DNA of 64,000 nucleotides from positions 187-64,186 of the forward strand of contig NZ_KB890766.1 in the NCBI RefSeq assembly GCF_000373265.1. The letters run 5' to 3'. Position numbers and translations under genes: made by a program. Within the stretch, counting starts at the first letter, position 1, and the number at the start of each line of letters is the position of its first letter. This document shows, one piece after another, positions 10,533-19,122 of the stretch. A model generated the notes under the pieces. It was not told the DNA's origin, made no database searches, and saw only the letters and a program-made list of their open reading frames with translations. This DNA is from Pontibacter roseus DSM 17521. Lineage in GTDB: Bacteria > Bacteroidota > Bacteroidia > Cytophagales > Hymenobacteraceae.

Positions 10533-10549
10533 TCAAGGTATGTGCCAAG
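10533..10549 (-). promoter_or_regulatory. Candidate sigma-54-like -24/-12 element upstream of dnaK
   Basis: Read on the minus strand this is CTTGGCACATACCTTGA. It fits the -24 TGGCAC block and the right spacing to a TTG(C/A) -12 block; the last base is A instead of the usual C. The start codon is about 58 bp downstream, leaving a plausible leader. The match may be chance. Confidence 0.33.
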
Positions 10550-10779
10550 GCGTTTTAGGCTGCTTTTCTATGTCATTCTGTCACCCGGGCCCTCCAGCTT
10601 TCCATTTTTGTCTTTATTCGGAACCGAACGTTGCCCAAGCCACGACAAAATTTCCAGCACATGTCTCTCTTTTACTCGGAGCCTTAGCGTTGGTTTCTAA
10701 AATCTGCATCTGCGTGCTGAGAAAGAGGCCGGGGGAATAGTCAAGGTATAGCATCAGGTATGAACCTATGAAAAACGGC
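10550..10779. other. Intergenic region upstream of dnaK
   Basis: No gene is supported here. A plus-strand reading frame of 73 codons (10519-10740) has no recognisable features and no homologous look. The region separates the dnaK promoter from the terminator of the lipoprotein gene. Confidence 0.45.
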
Positions 10780-10812
10780 AAAGGCCACAGCAATCAGCAT
10801 GCTGTGGCCTTT
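10780..10812 (-). terminator. Hairpin terminator of the lipoprotein gene
   Basis: A 12-bp perfect stem AAAGGCCACAGC/GCTGTGGCCTTT (10780-10791 and 10801-10812) has a 9-nt loop. On the minus strand it is followed by TTTGCCGTTTTTC. It ends the gene whose stop is at 10832. Confidence 0.75.
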
Positions 10813-10831
10813 GTAGGTATGGGTTTCGGTG

Positions 10832-11452
10832 TTACCTTCTGCTGGTCTTCTGATACGATTTCTCCAGCTCTTTGAAGAGCAGGTTGAGGTGCTCTGTGAA
10901 TTTCTGGGAATGGCGTAGGCGCTGCTTTTCGTCGCTGCCGAACATGCCACCGCTGGTATAGGTGCGGGCCATGCGGCCGAACTGCTGGTGGCCCAGGTCG
11001 CGGCTGAGCTCAAGCGTGGCCAGTGTCTCGTTCTTCGGGAAATAGTAGAAGAAGGCGTAGAAAGGAAGTCCGGAGGCTACCATGGCGACGGGCACGCCAA
11101 TCAGACCCACCGCGCTTACCAGAAAGCCCGTGGTGCGCTGGCTGGAGTTGGTGTACTGCACATCGTCAATGAAAATGGAAAGGGAGCTGGTGTCCTGGCA
11201 AGAGGTGAGTTGGAAGGCGTGGCGCTCCTGGTTGTAGCGCTGCATGTAAAGCTCCAGCGTGTTCTCAAACTCCTCCTGAAACTCCAGCGGAACCTGTGGC
11301 GCAAAAACGAGGCATACGCCCAGCTGTTCTACCCGCTTGCCCGGTTGCATGGCAATGCGAGGCGGAGTGCATTGTGTAAAGAGCACGATGACTGTGAAGA
11401 ACAGCAGAAGCCGCCCGATAATAGAGTTAGTTTGTCGGTAGAGGTGTTTCAT
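10832..11452 (-). CDS. Hypothetical lipoprotein with a hydrophobic central segment
   Basis: I do not recognise this 206-residue protein. It starts with a basic and hydrophobic leader ending in a lipobox-like LFTQC near residue 28, so it is probably lipid-anchored after export. A second hydrophobic stretch (GFLVSAVGLIGVPVAMVASGL) sits near 110-130 and may be a membrane helix. The C-terminus is charged (FKELEKSYQKTSRR). The gene is transcribed away from the VPS10-like gene at 11719, with 266 bp between their starts. Codon use matches the neighbours. No function is proposed. Confidence 0.65.
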   Translation of the reverse strand: MKHLYRQTNSIIGRLLLFFTVIVLFTQCTPPRIAMQPGKRVEQLGVCLVFAPQVPLEFQEEFENTLELYMQRYNQERHAFQLTSCQDTSSLSIFIDDVQYTNSSQRTTGFLVSAVGLIGVPVAMVASGLPFYAFFYYFPKNETLATLELSRDLGHQQFGRMARTYTSGGMFGSDEKQRLRHSQKFTEHLNLLFKELEKSYQKTSRR

Positions 11453-11493
11453 TCAAGGTATAGTTTCAATGGACTAGCAAAATACTATATTTT

Positions 11494-11513
11494 GTACATA
11501 CTATGTTATGTAC
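11494..11513. promoter_or_regulatory. Inverted repeat between divergent genes
   Basis: GTACATA at 11494-11500 and TATGTAC at 11507-11513 form a perfect 7-bp dyad with a 6-nt spacer. It lies between the divergent starts at 11452 and 11719, preceded by an AT-rich TATATTTTG stretch. It could be an operator; the evidence is the symmetry and position only. Confidence 0.3.
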
Positions 11514-11718
11514 TCCTTCTGAAAATTTCCAGACTCCCCAATTCTGTTTCTTTCGTGCTTCTGGAGGCGGCAAGGACAGTTTGAAAAGAGGGGGAGGAGC
11601 GGAGGATTATACTGCCAGACAAGGCGTGAGCAGGAAATTCCCGCTTGCTTTTCTTCTTAAACTTTCCTAAATCATTGACCCAAACTGAACTAGCTGACGA
11701 AAATTTACGCACCATTCC

Positions 11719-14700
11719 ATGAAAAGAACCCTTTACAGAACGGGCACAGCGGCCTGTCTGCTGCTGGCATTGACCTTGGCACCTACAGAGCTGGTGGCCC
11801 AAAAACAGAAGCAGCGCAGCAGTAGCGGCAAGCAAAAGGAAGCTGCCGCCCCATTTGACGCCAAGCTCTACAACGGTATAACCTGGCGCTCTATCGGCCC
11901 CTTCCGGGGTGGGCGCTCTGCCACTGTGACGGGTGTGCCGGGCAAACCCAATCTGTACTATATGGGCTCTGTTGGCGGAGGCGTGTGGCGCACCACCGAT
12001 GGCGGCTCTACCTGGGAGAATATTTCTGATAAATTCTTTGGAGGCTCTATTGGCGCAGTCGCTGTGAGTGAGGCCGACCCGAACGTGCTGTATGTGGGAG
12101 AAGGGGAGAAAACGGTGCGCGGCAACGTGTCCTCCGGCCATGGCGTCTGGAAGTCGGTGGATGCCGGCAAATCCTGGCAGCACATCGGGTTGAAGGATTC
12201 CAAGCACGTCGGCCGTATCCGTATCCACCCGCAGAACCCGGATATCGTGTATGTGGCGGCCATGGGTGATTTGTACAAGTCGCACGAGGAGCGGGGCGTG
12301 TTCAAGAGCACGGATGGCGGCAAGACCTGGAAGAAGACGCTCTTCGCCAACAAGGACGCCGGCGCCGTTGACCTCGTTATCGACCCGAATAACCCACGCA
12401 TCCTATACGCCACCACCTGGAACGTGCGCCGTAATCCCTATAGCCTATCTTCAGGCGGACCCGGTTCCGGCATTTGGAAGAGCACCGACGAAGGCGATTC
12501 TTGGAAGGAGATTTCACGGAACGAAGGCCTGCCAAAGGGTACGCTGGGCATCATAGGTATAGCCGTTTCTCCGGTCAACTCCAACCGCGTGTTTGCCATG
12601 GTGGAAGCGGAGGAGGGCGGCCTGTTCCGCTCCGATGACAGCGGCCTGACCTGGCAGAAGGTGAATGATGACCGCAACCTGCGCCAGCGTGCCTGGTACT
12701 ATACCCGCGTGTATGCCGACCCGAAAGACGAGGACGTGGTCTACGTGCTGAACGTGGCCTACCACCGCAGCAAAGACGGTGGCAAGACCTTCTCCTCCGC
12801 CTACGCTGGCCACTCAGACCACCACGACCTCTGGATTGCGCCTGAGAATCCTTCGCGCATGGTGATAGCCGACGACGGTGGTGCGCAGGTGACGTCTGAC
12901 GGCGGCATGAACTGGAGCACCATGGACAACCAGCCCACCGGTCAGTTCTACCGCGTGGTGACGGACAACCACTTCCCATACCGCATCTATGGCGCGCAGC
13001 AGGACAACTCCACCGTGCGCATCAGCCACCGCTCTACAGGGTATAGCATCACCGAGGATGACTGGGAAGAGACAGCGGGCTCGGAGAGTGCGCACCTGGC
13101 CGTGAATCCGGAGAACCCGGAAATAGTGTATGGCGGCAACTACGGCGGCTTCCTGTCAAGGGTAAATCATAGCAACGGGCAGGAGCGGGTGATTAACGTG
13201 TGGCCGGACAACCCGATGGGCCACGGCGCGGAAGGGATGAAGTACCGCTTCCAGTGGAACTTCCCCATCATGTTCTCGCCTAACGACCCCAAGAAGCTCT
13301 ATACCACCTCCAACCACGTGCACGTCACTTACAACGAAGGACAGTCCTGGGAGACCATCAGCCCGGACCTGACGCGCAACGATTCCACCAAACTGGGTCC
13401 GTCGGGAGGGCCTATTACGAAGGACAACACCAGCGTGGAGTACTACGGCACTATCTTCGCTATCAGCGAGTCGCCAGTAGAGCCGGGGGTGATTTGGACA
13501 GGCTCCGATGACGGCCTCATCCATGTGACGCGCGACAATGGCAAGAGCTGGACGAAGGTACAGCCGAAGGGGATGCCTGAGTGGATACAGATTAACAGCC
13601 TGGAGGCGCACCCGACCCTGAAAGGAGCCGCATACGTGGCCGCGACCATGTACAAGTCCGGTGATTTCAGCCCTTACCTGTACAAGACGACCGACTACGG
13701 CAAGAGCTGGACGAAGATTACTACAGGTATACCTGGTCATCACTTCACCCGTGTGGTGCGCGCTGACCCGAAACGCCAGGGCCTGCTCTACGCCGGTACG
13801 GAGTATGGCATGTACGTATCGTTCAACGACGGCAAAAGCTGGCAGCCGTTCCAACTGAACCTGCCGCTGGTGCCAATCACGGACCTGACCATCAAGAACG
13901 ATAATTTGATTGCCGCCACACAAGGCCGCAGCTTCTGGATTATTGATGACCTGACGCCGCTGCACCAGCTCAACGCAGGTATAGCTAACAGCAAATTCCA
14001 CCTCTACAAGCCGCTCGACACCTACAAAATGGACGGCGGCAACCGCGGCCTTTCCAAAACAGCTGGCGAGAACCACCCGGGCGGCGTGATGGTGCACTAC
14101 TACCTGCCACAGAAACCTGACTCTACCACGGTGGTGCAACTGGAAATTATGGACCAAAACGGAAAACTGATTCGCAGCTACATGAGCAACGCCAAAGAGA
14201 AAAAGGACAAGCTGGAGGTGAAGGAAGGGCTGAACCGCTTCGTTTGGGACATGCGCTACGCTGAGGCCAGCAAGTTTGACGGGCTGATTCTGTGGGGCGG
14301 CGGCACACAAGGGCCAAAGGCTATACCTGGAACCTACAAAGCGAAGCTGACGATGAATAAGGAGAGCCAGGAGACGGACTTCACCATCCTGCCGGACCCA
14401 CGTACCAAAGCCACGCCGGAAGACCGGGCCGCGCAGTTTGCCTTCCTGATGGAGGTGCGCGACAAGCTGACCGAAACACATGATGCCATCAAGGACATCC
14501 GCACCATGCGTACGCAACTCAACACGCTGAAAGGTAACCTGAAGGGGCAGGAGAATTACAAAGATGTAGTAGAATCTGCTACGGCCATCGACAAGAAAAT
14601 CACCAAAATAGAAGAGGCGCTGTATCAGACCAAGAATCGCAGCGGTCAGGACCCGCTCAACTACCCCATCCGGCTCAACAACAAGCTGGCGAACCTAGTG

Positions 14701-14910
14701 GGACAAGTGAGCACCGGCGACTTCCGGCCAACGAACCAGGCCTATGAGTTCAAGAAGGAAATCACGGCGCAGATTGATACACAGCTGAACCAGTTCCGAC
14801 AGGTGCAGGCCCAGGACGTGCCGGCGCTGAACAGGTTAGTGAAGGAGAAAGGGGTAGATGCCATCTCGGTGAAAAAAGCGGAGGCGGCTCCGGCAACCGG
14901 CTCGCTATAG
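11719..14910 (+). CDS. VPS10/BNR-repeat beta-propeller exported protein (copy 1)
   Basis: This 1063-residue exported protein belongs to the VPS10/sialidase-like propeller group often annotated as glycosyl hydrolase. A signal peptide (about residues 1-28, ending LVAQ) leads into many Asp-box motifs of the S/TxDxGxxW type: TTDGGSTW, SVDAGKSW, STDGGKTW, STDEGDSW, SDDSGLTW, TSDGGMNW, TRDNGKSW and TTDYGKSW among others, so two multi-blade propellers are likely between about 50 and 720. The last ~230 residues form strand-rich then helical, charged sequence with possible coiled coil. Asp boxes are structural; no catalytic site is evident, so enzyme activity is unproven. A second member lies at 23097-26030. 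Confidence 0.85.
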   Translation: MKRTLYRTGTAACLLLALTLAPTELVAQKQKQRSSSGKQKEAAAPFDAKLYNGITWRSIGPFRGGRSATVTGVPGKPNLYYMGSVGGGVWRTTDGGSTWENISDKFFGGSIGAVAVSEADPNVLYVGEGEKTVRGNVSSGHGVWKSVDAGKSWQHIGLKDSKHVGRIRIHPQNPDIVYVAAMGDLYKSHEERGVFKSTDGGKTWKKTLFANKDAGAVDLVIDPNNPRILYATTWNVRRNPYSLSSGGPGSGIWKSTDEGDSWKEISRNEGLPKGTLGIIGIAVSPVNSNRVFAMVEAEEGGLFRSDDSGLTWQKVNDDRNLRQRAWYYTRVYADPKDEDVVYVLNVAYHRSKDGGKTFSSAYAGHSDHHDLWIAPENPSRMVIADDGGAQVTSDGGMNWSTMDNQPTGQFYRVVTDNHFPYRIYGAQQDNSTVRISHRSTGYSITEDDWEETAGSESAHLAVNPENPEIVYGGNYGGFLSRVNHSNGQERVINVWPDNPMGHGAEGMKYRFQWNFPIMFSPNDPKKLYTTSNHVHVTYNEGQSWETISPDLTRNDSTKLGPSGGPITKDNTSVEYYGTIFAISESPVEPGVIWTGSDDGLIHVTRDNGKSWTKVQPKGMPEWIQINSLEAHPTLKGAAYVAATMYKSGDFSPYLYKTTDYGKSWTKITTGIPGHHFTRVVRADPKRQGLLYAGTEYGMYVSFNDGKSWQPFQLNLPLVPITDLTIKNDNLIAATQGRSFWIIDDLTPLHQLNAGIANSKFHLYKPLDTYKMDGGNRGLSKTAGENHPGGVMVHYYLPQKPDSTTVVQLEIMDQNGKLIRSYMSNAKEKKDKLEVKEGLNRFVWDMRYAEASKFDGLILWGGGTQGPKAIPGTYKAKLTMNKESQETDFTILPDPRTKATPEDRAAQFAFLMEVRDKLTETHDAIKDIRTMRTQLNTLKGNLKGQENYKDVVESATAIDKKITKIEEALYQTKNRSGQDPLNYPIRLNNKLANLVGQVSTGDFRPTNQAYEFKKEITAQIDTQLNQFRQVQAQDVPALNRLVKEKGVDAISVKKAEAAPATGSL

Positions 14911-14931
14911 CTTTAGCCAGTGCTGAAACGA

Positions 14932-14970
14932 CAGGAAGCCCCGCCACTTGTGGCGGGGCTTCCTGTTTTT
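14932..14970 (+). terminator. Strong terminator after VPS10-like copy 1
   Basis: A perfect 15-bp stem CAGGAAGCCCCGCCA/TGGCGGGGCTTCCTG (14932-14946 and 14951-14965) with loop CTTG runs into TTTTT. It separates this gene from the convergent gene at 14997. Confidence 0.92.
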
Positions 14971-14996
14971 GATAGGTATAGCAGGTATACCTCCGG

Positions 14997-15452
14997 CTAC
15001 TGCTTTGCTACGACCAACCTCGCTCTCTTCGGTAATTGAGGACCTTCTGCCGTGGGGTAGGGGGCCACATCCAATACTCTGATACCATACGTTTTCCCAT
15101 CTAGAGAAACCTTGAATGCGCGAACAGAGTCAGGGTTCACATGCCTCATGCCAGCATAGCTGATTTTCAGGTCAGTCGTTTGGCCATTGGGCGCGCTGAT
15201 GGATAAATCCAAGTCCGCCTGACCAGCGTGGATGCACAACACCTCTTTTGGGCAGCGGCTATCCAGCACATTGCCCAGGCTCAATACCAGTTTGCTGTCC
15301 TCCTGCCGGGTGCTGTCATAGAGCACCATGTAGTTGAACTGTTGGACCGTAAAAGCCTGGCCGAAAAGGGCGTTAGGTATAGGCGACTGAGCCGGAGGTA
15401 TAGGCAGCATGGCCTGAAGCAGCAGCGTGAAAGGGAGCAGGTAGGGCAACAT
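14997..15452 (-). CDS. Small exported protein with DSRCP motif (paralogue A)
   Basis: This 151-residue protein has a hydrophobic start (MLPYLLPFTLLLQAML) consistent with a signal peptide. The rest looks like a compact beta-rich domain with two cysteines in DSRCPKEVLC, able to form a disulfide in the periplasm. The C-terminal segment ends KRARLVVAKQ. The gene 56 bp upstream encodes a clear relative with the same DSRCP...C spacing and a matching KKARIMVEKL tail, so the two arose by duplication and are probably co-transcribed. I do not know the function. Confidence 0.7.
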   Translation of the reverse strand: MLPYLLPFTLLLQAMLPIPPAQSPIPNALFGQAFTVQQFNYMVLYDSTRQEDSKLVLSLGNVLDSRCPKEVLCIHAGQADLDLSISAPNGQTTDLKISYAGMRHVNPDSVRAFKVSLDGKTYGIRVLDVAPYPTAEGPQLPKRARLVVAKQ

Positions 15453-15508
15453 CGGTTAATGAGTAAAAGGTATAGAGGCTGTATAATTGCAGCAATTTTG
15501 GCAGGAGC

Positions 15509-15979
15509 TTAGAGCTTCTCCACCATTATCCGGGCTTTCTTTGCTTCTCCTGGTTTCTCCAGACCCGGGTATTGCATTACTTCCTTTAGGGTGAAGCGGT
15601 AGTTCACCTCCCCAACCAGCGCGGTAACAGCATGTGTGTCGCGGGGGGCTGATGAGGAGCAGTCGCCCAGGCAGAGCGTGATGTTCTCGGTAGTGCCCTG
15701 GTTGTTGGAGGCACGCAGGGTAACGGTGGCTCTCCCGAGGGTGGCGCAGTCCGCGGTGACCGGGCAGCGGGAATCCTGCATGCTGGCCACAGAGACAATG
15801 AGTCGGCGCGGCACGTTTCCGCCGTAAAGCGTCACCTGCTCCAGGTGCTGCAGTAGCACTTCCTGTCCGAACCGGGCATCACCGGCTTCCTGAGCAGTCT
15901 CGGTGTTCAGTCCAGTGTCATCGGGTTTGCATTGGCTGAACAACACCAGCGCGAGCAGAAGGTGGAGGAATCGAAGCAT
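15509..15979 (-). CDS. Small lipoprotein with DSRCP motif (paralogue B)
   Basis: The preferred start at 15979 gives about 156 residues with a clean lipoprotein signal (MLRFLHLLLALVLFSQC, lipobox FSQC). A longer frame from 16039 would put 20 extra residues before it and is less likely. The mature part carries DSRCPVTADC, extra cysteines in LCLGDCSS, and a tail KKARIMVEKL, matching the neighbour at 14997. The extra Cys pair is specific to this copy. It probably sits in the inner leaflet of the outer membrane. It lies near a divergent PepSY gene; any link to metal or redox handling is speculative. Confidence 0.7.
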   Translation of the reverse strand: MLRFLHLLLALVLFSQCKPDDTGLNTETAQEAGDARFGQEVLLQHLEQVTLYGGNVPRRLIVSVASMQDSRCPVTADCATLGRATVTLRASNNQGTTENITLCLGDCSSSAPRDTHAVTALVGEVNYRFTLKEVMQYPGLEKPGEAKKARIMVEKL

Positions 15980-16086
15980 AGAATCTATTAGGTATGTAAG
16001 TAGAAGAGCCCAGCCAGCGGCTAATGGTTGCATGGGCATCGCATTTTGTTAAACCGATGTCTGCACATTGTTAATTTGCTGCATTT

Positions 16087-16692
16087 GTGGCATATTGTGC
16101 TTTCATACCAATCCTTGCATTCGTTTTGAGTACCCCTGCCATCAGCATTGTCAAAAAGAAAGTCAAGTTCCTTGCCGAGCGGCTGCGGAATTTCAGGGTA
16201 TACCACCGCTTCCTGGGCCTGGCGATTGGGGCGTTTGTGTTGGTGAGCAGCCTGACAGGTATACTGCTGGGCTGGAAGAAGGACGTGGATTTGCTGCAAC
16301 CGCCCACCCAGAAAGGCGTCACCATCGATTTGCAGCAATGGATTCCGCTCTCTGAGATGGCCGCGCTTTCCGTGGCCGGGCTCGACTCAGCGGCGGCCGT
16401 GAAGGACAACCCCATTGACCGCATAGAAGCCCGCCTCGACAAAGGCATCGTGAAAACCATCTTTGTGGAAGGGAGCTGGGAAGTGCAGCTCGATGCCAGC
16501 ACCGGGAAGGTACTCTCCGTCGCCCGCCGCCACTCCGACTGGATTGAGAAGGTGCACGATGGCTCCATCATCAGCGATTTGTTCAAACTGGTGTCCATGA
16601 ACGTGCTGGGCCTGGGCCTGTTGGTTCTCACCATAACAGGGTTCTTCCTGTGGTTCTATCCTAGGAAAATCCGCCAGATGAAAAGCGAGTAA
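16087..16692 (+). CDS. PepSY-domain membrane protein
   Basis: This ~201-residue inner-membrane protein has a first transmembrane helix at about 43-63 (FLGLAIGAFVLVSSLTGILLGW), a periplasmic PepSY-type portion of about 105 residues (VEGSWEVQLDASTGKVLSV is the typical PepSY strand pattern) and a second helix near 170-190 (LGLGLLVLTITGFFLWFYPRK). This N-in/loop/N-in layout matches PepSY-associated TM proteins often found beside iron-uptake receptors. The exact start is uncertain: the first 20-25 residues look atypical, and a later non-ATG start cannot be excluded. It ends a few bases before the haem-type TonB receptor gene, so they form an operon. Confidence 0.8.
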   Translation: MAYCAFIPILAFVLSTPAISIVKKKVKFLAERLRNFRVYHRFLGLAIGAFVLVSSLTGILLGWKKDVDLLQPPTQKGVTIDLQQWIPLSEMAALSVAGLDSAAAVKDNPIDRIEARLDKGIVKTIFVEGSWEVQLDASTGKVLSVARRHSDWIEKVHDGSIISDLFKLVSMNVLGLGLLVLTITGFFLWFYPRKIRQMKSE

Positions 16693-16700
16693 GGGACGTG

Positions 16701-19112
16701 ATGCGCATGCCATACCTGTTGATAACGATGTGCTGCCTGCTCGGCCAGTCTGTACTGGCGCAGGTGCTCACCGTGCGGGACCAGGACACGCGCCGCCCGC
16801 TCGAAATGGTGCTGCTTTTTGATGGCGTTACCGGGCAATCGGCTGTGACAGACAACAGGGGGCAGGCGGACCTGGCGGCTTTCAAGGCTTCCAACAGAAT
16901 TGTGGTGAGGCTGGTGGGTTACAGCACGGAAGAACGAAGCTATGCCCAGCTGCAGCGCCAGAATTTCCAGCTATACCTGAAAGAGAACAACATCACCCTG
17001 GATGCGGTGGTGGTATCGGCTACGCGTTGGCAACAGGATGCGCGCGAAGTGCCGCAGCGGGTGATTACCATCCGCCCAAAAGACATTGAGCTGCAAAACC
17101 CGCAGACCGCCGCCGATTTGCTGGGGCAGGCAGGGGAGGTGTTTATTCAGAAAAGCCAGGGAGGCGGCGGCAGCCCCATGATTCGCGGCTTTGCTACCAA
17201 CCGCGTGCTCCTGGCCGTGGATGGCGTACGCATGAACACAGCCATTTTCCGGAGCGGCAACCTGCAGAACGTCATCTCCCTGGACCCATTCGCCATAGAA
17301 AAAACGGAGGTATTGTTCGGCCCCGGCTCGGTGCAATACGGCAGCGATGCCATTGGCGGCGTGATGAACTTCTATACCCTCTCTCCGCAACTGGCAGCCG
17401 ACTCAGGTAGGCTGGTGACCGGTAATGCGGCCGCCCGCTGGTCCTCAGCCAACAACGAGCGCACCGGTCATATAGATGTCGGGATTGGCTGGAAAAAATG
17501 GGGACTGCTGACAAGTGCCACCTACAGCGACTACGATGACCTGCTGATAGGTTCCCATGGCCCAAATGACTACCTGAGGCCTGAATATGTGCAGCGCGTA
17601 AACGGGCAGGATGAAGTGGTGCATAACCCGGAGCAGCGCCGCCAGGTGCACACCGGCTACCGACAGCTCAACCTGATGCAGAAAGTCAGGTATAGGCCTA
17701 GCGAAAGGTGGGATTTGCAATACGGTTTCCATTACTCCACTACTTCCAATGTACCCCGCTACGACCGGCTCACGCTATACCGGAACGGAACCCTCCGCTC
17801 CGCTGAATGGTACTATGGGCCGCAGGTATGGGGGATGAATCACTTCAATGCTTCCCACACAGCCAACAACGTGCTCTTCGACAGGCTCAACATCGGGGTG
17901 GCGCATCAATTGTTTGAGGAGAGCCGCCACAACCGCGATTTAGGCAAGCCGATTCGGTACAACCGCTTCGAAAAGGTCAACGCGGTATCGGCTAACCTGG
18001 ACATGGAGAAAGCATTCGGCAGGAGACACCAGCTGTATTATGGGCTTGAAGCAATCTACAACAAGGTGAACTCCCGAGGGACAGACGAGGATGTACAGAC
18101 CGGGAAGCAGGTGGCGGGTCCGCCGCGCTATCCCGACGGTTCTGACTGGAGCTCTTATGCGGCCTTTTTGTCTTACCGGTTCAAGGCGGCGGAGAAGCTC
18201 ACGGTGTTGTCCGGAGTCAGGTATAACCATTTCCTGTTGAAGGCCGACTTTGACGCAGACTTCCACAGCTTCCCTTTCGCTTCGGCTAAGATAGACAAGG
18301 GTGCCTTCACCGGAAGCGCCGGGCTCGTGTACAACCCGGATGCCACCTGGCAGCTGAGCACGAACCTTTCCACCGGCTTCCGCTCCCCTAACATCGATGA
18401 CATCGGAAAAATCTTCGATTCTGCGCCCGGATTGGTGGTCGTGCCTAACCCGAATCTAGGACCGGAGTACGCCTATAATGTGGATGCAGGTATAGCCAAG
18501 GTATACCGGGACGTGCTGAAGGTTGACGCCACCGTTTTCTATACCCATTTGCAGGATGCGCTCGTACGGCGCGATTTCAGGCTCGGCGGTCAGGACAGTC
18601 TGGTGTATGAAGGGCAGCTGAGCCGTGTGCAGGCGCTGCAGAATGGGGCCTTTGCCACGGTGTGGGGCGTGCAGGCAGGTATAGAGCTGAAGTTGCCGGC
18701 TGGTTTCGGGTTGGCGTCGCGCTACAACTGGCAGCGGGGCACCGAGGAACTGGACAATGGGGAGCAGGCGCCTTTGCGGCACGCTTCGCCTGCCTTCGGC
18801 CTTACCCGCCTCACCTATACCCGCCACCGCATAAAAGCCGATTTGAGTGCCGTGTACAACGGGGCCATCCGAAACAAAGATTTGGCGCCGGAAGAGCAGG
18901 AAAAGGCCTACCTGTACGCAGCCGACGAGAACGGAAAACCCTATAGCCCTTCCTGGGTTACGCTCAACCTCAAAGTCCAATACCAGCTTACGCCATACCT
19001 CTCGGCCACCGCCGGACTGGAGAACATCACCGACAAACGCTACCGCCCTTACTCGTCTGGTATAGCGGCACCCGGCCGGAACCTCGTGCTCTCGGTGCGG
19101 GCAAGGCTCTAG
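16701..19112 (+). CDS. TonB-dependent receptor, haem/haemoglobin type
   Basis: This ~803-residue outer-membrane receptor has a signal peptide (MRMPYLLITMCCLLGQSVLA-Q), a short carboxypeptidase-regulatory-like N-terminal domain (about 20-95), a plug domain (VVVSATRWQQDAREVPQ, MIRGFATNRVLLAVDGVRMN, FGPGSVQYGSDAIGGV) and a 22-strand barrel region. The block FRSPNIDDIGKIFDSAPG followed by VVPNPNLGPE resembles the barrel motif of haemoglobin/haem receptors. It would bind ligand at the surface and pass it in with TonB energy. A GTG at 16698 immediately precedes the ATG used here. It begins 8 bp after the PepSY gene, supporting joint regulation, probably by iron, though I see no clear Fur box. Confidence 0.88.
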   Translation: MRMPYLLITMCCLLGQSVLAQVLTVRDQDTRRPLEMVLLFDGVTGQSAVTDNRGQADLAAFKASNRIVVRLVGYSTEERSYAQLQRQNFQLYLKENNITLDAVVVSATRWQQDAREVPQRVITIRPKDIELQNPQTAADLLGQAGEVFIQKSQGGGGSPMIRGFATNRVLLAVDGVRMNTAIFRSGNLQNVISLDPFAIEKTEVLFGPGSVQYGSDAIGGVMNFYTLSPQLAADSGRLVTGNAAARWSSANNERTGHIDVGIGWKKWGLLTSATYSDYDDLLIGSHGPNDYLRPEYVQRVNGQDEVVHNPEQRRQVHTGYRQLNLMQKVRYRPSERWDLQYGFHYSTTSNVPRYDRLTLYRNGTLRSAEWYYGPQVWGMNHFNASHTANNVLFDRLNIGVAHQLFEESRHNRDLGKPIRYNRFEKVNAVSANLDMEKAFGRRHQLYYGLEAIYNKVNSRGTDEDVQTGKQVAGPPRYPDGSDWSSYAAFLSYRFKAAEKLTVLSGVRYNHFLLKADFDADFHSFPFASAKIDKGAFTGSAGLVYNPDATWQLSTNLSTGFRSPNIDDIGKIFDSAPGLVVVPNPNLGPEYAYNVDAGIAKVYRDVLKVDATVFYTHLQDALVRRDFRLGGQDSLVYEGQLSRVQALQNGAFATVWGVQAGIELKLPAGFGLASRYNWQRGTEELDNGEQAPLRHASPAFGLTRLTYTRHRIKADLSAVYNGAIRNKDLAPEEQEKAYLYAADENGKPYSPSWVTLNLKVQYQLTPYLSATAGLENITDKRYRPYSSGIAAPGRNLVLSVRARL

Positions 19113-19122
19113 CAACCGGCTT

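Noticed and set aside
10519-10740. 73-codon plus-strand frame upstream of dnaK
   Set aside because: It lies over the dnaK promoter region, with irregular composition and no features.
11506-12285. 259-codon minus-strand frame crossing the start of VPS10-like copy 1
   Set aside because: Most of it is antisense to a signal peptide and Asp boxes; the remainder lies in a promoter region.
13156-14517. 453-codon open frame on the minus strand inside VPS10-like copy 1
   Set aside because: It is fully antisense to a gene with clear signal peptide and Asp boxes; its protein is His/Val/Arg-rich with no domain pattern, as expected for the complement of GC-rich coding DNA.
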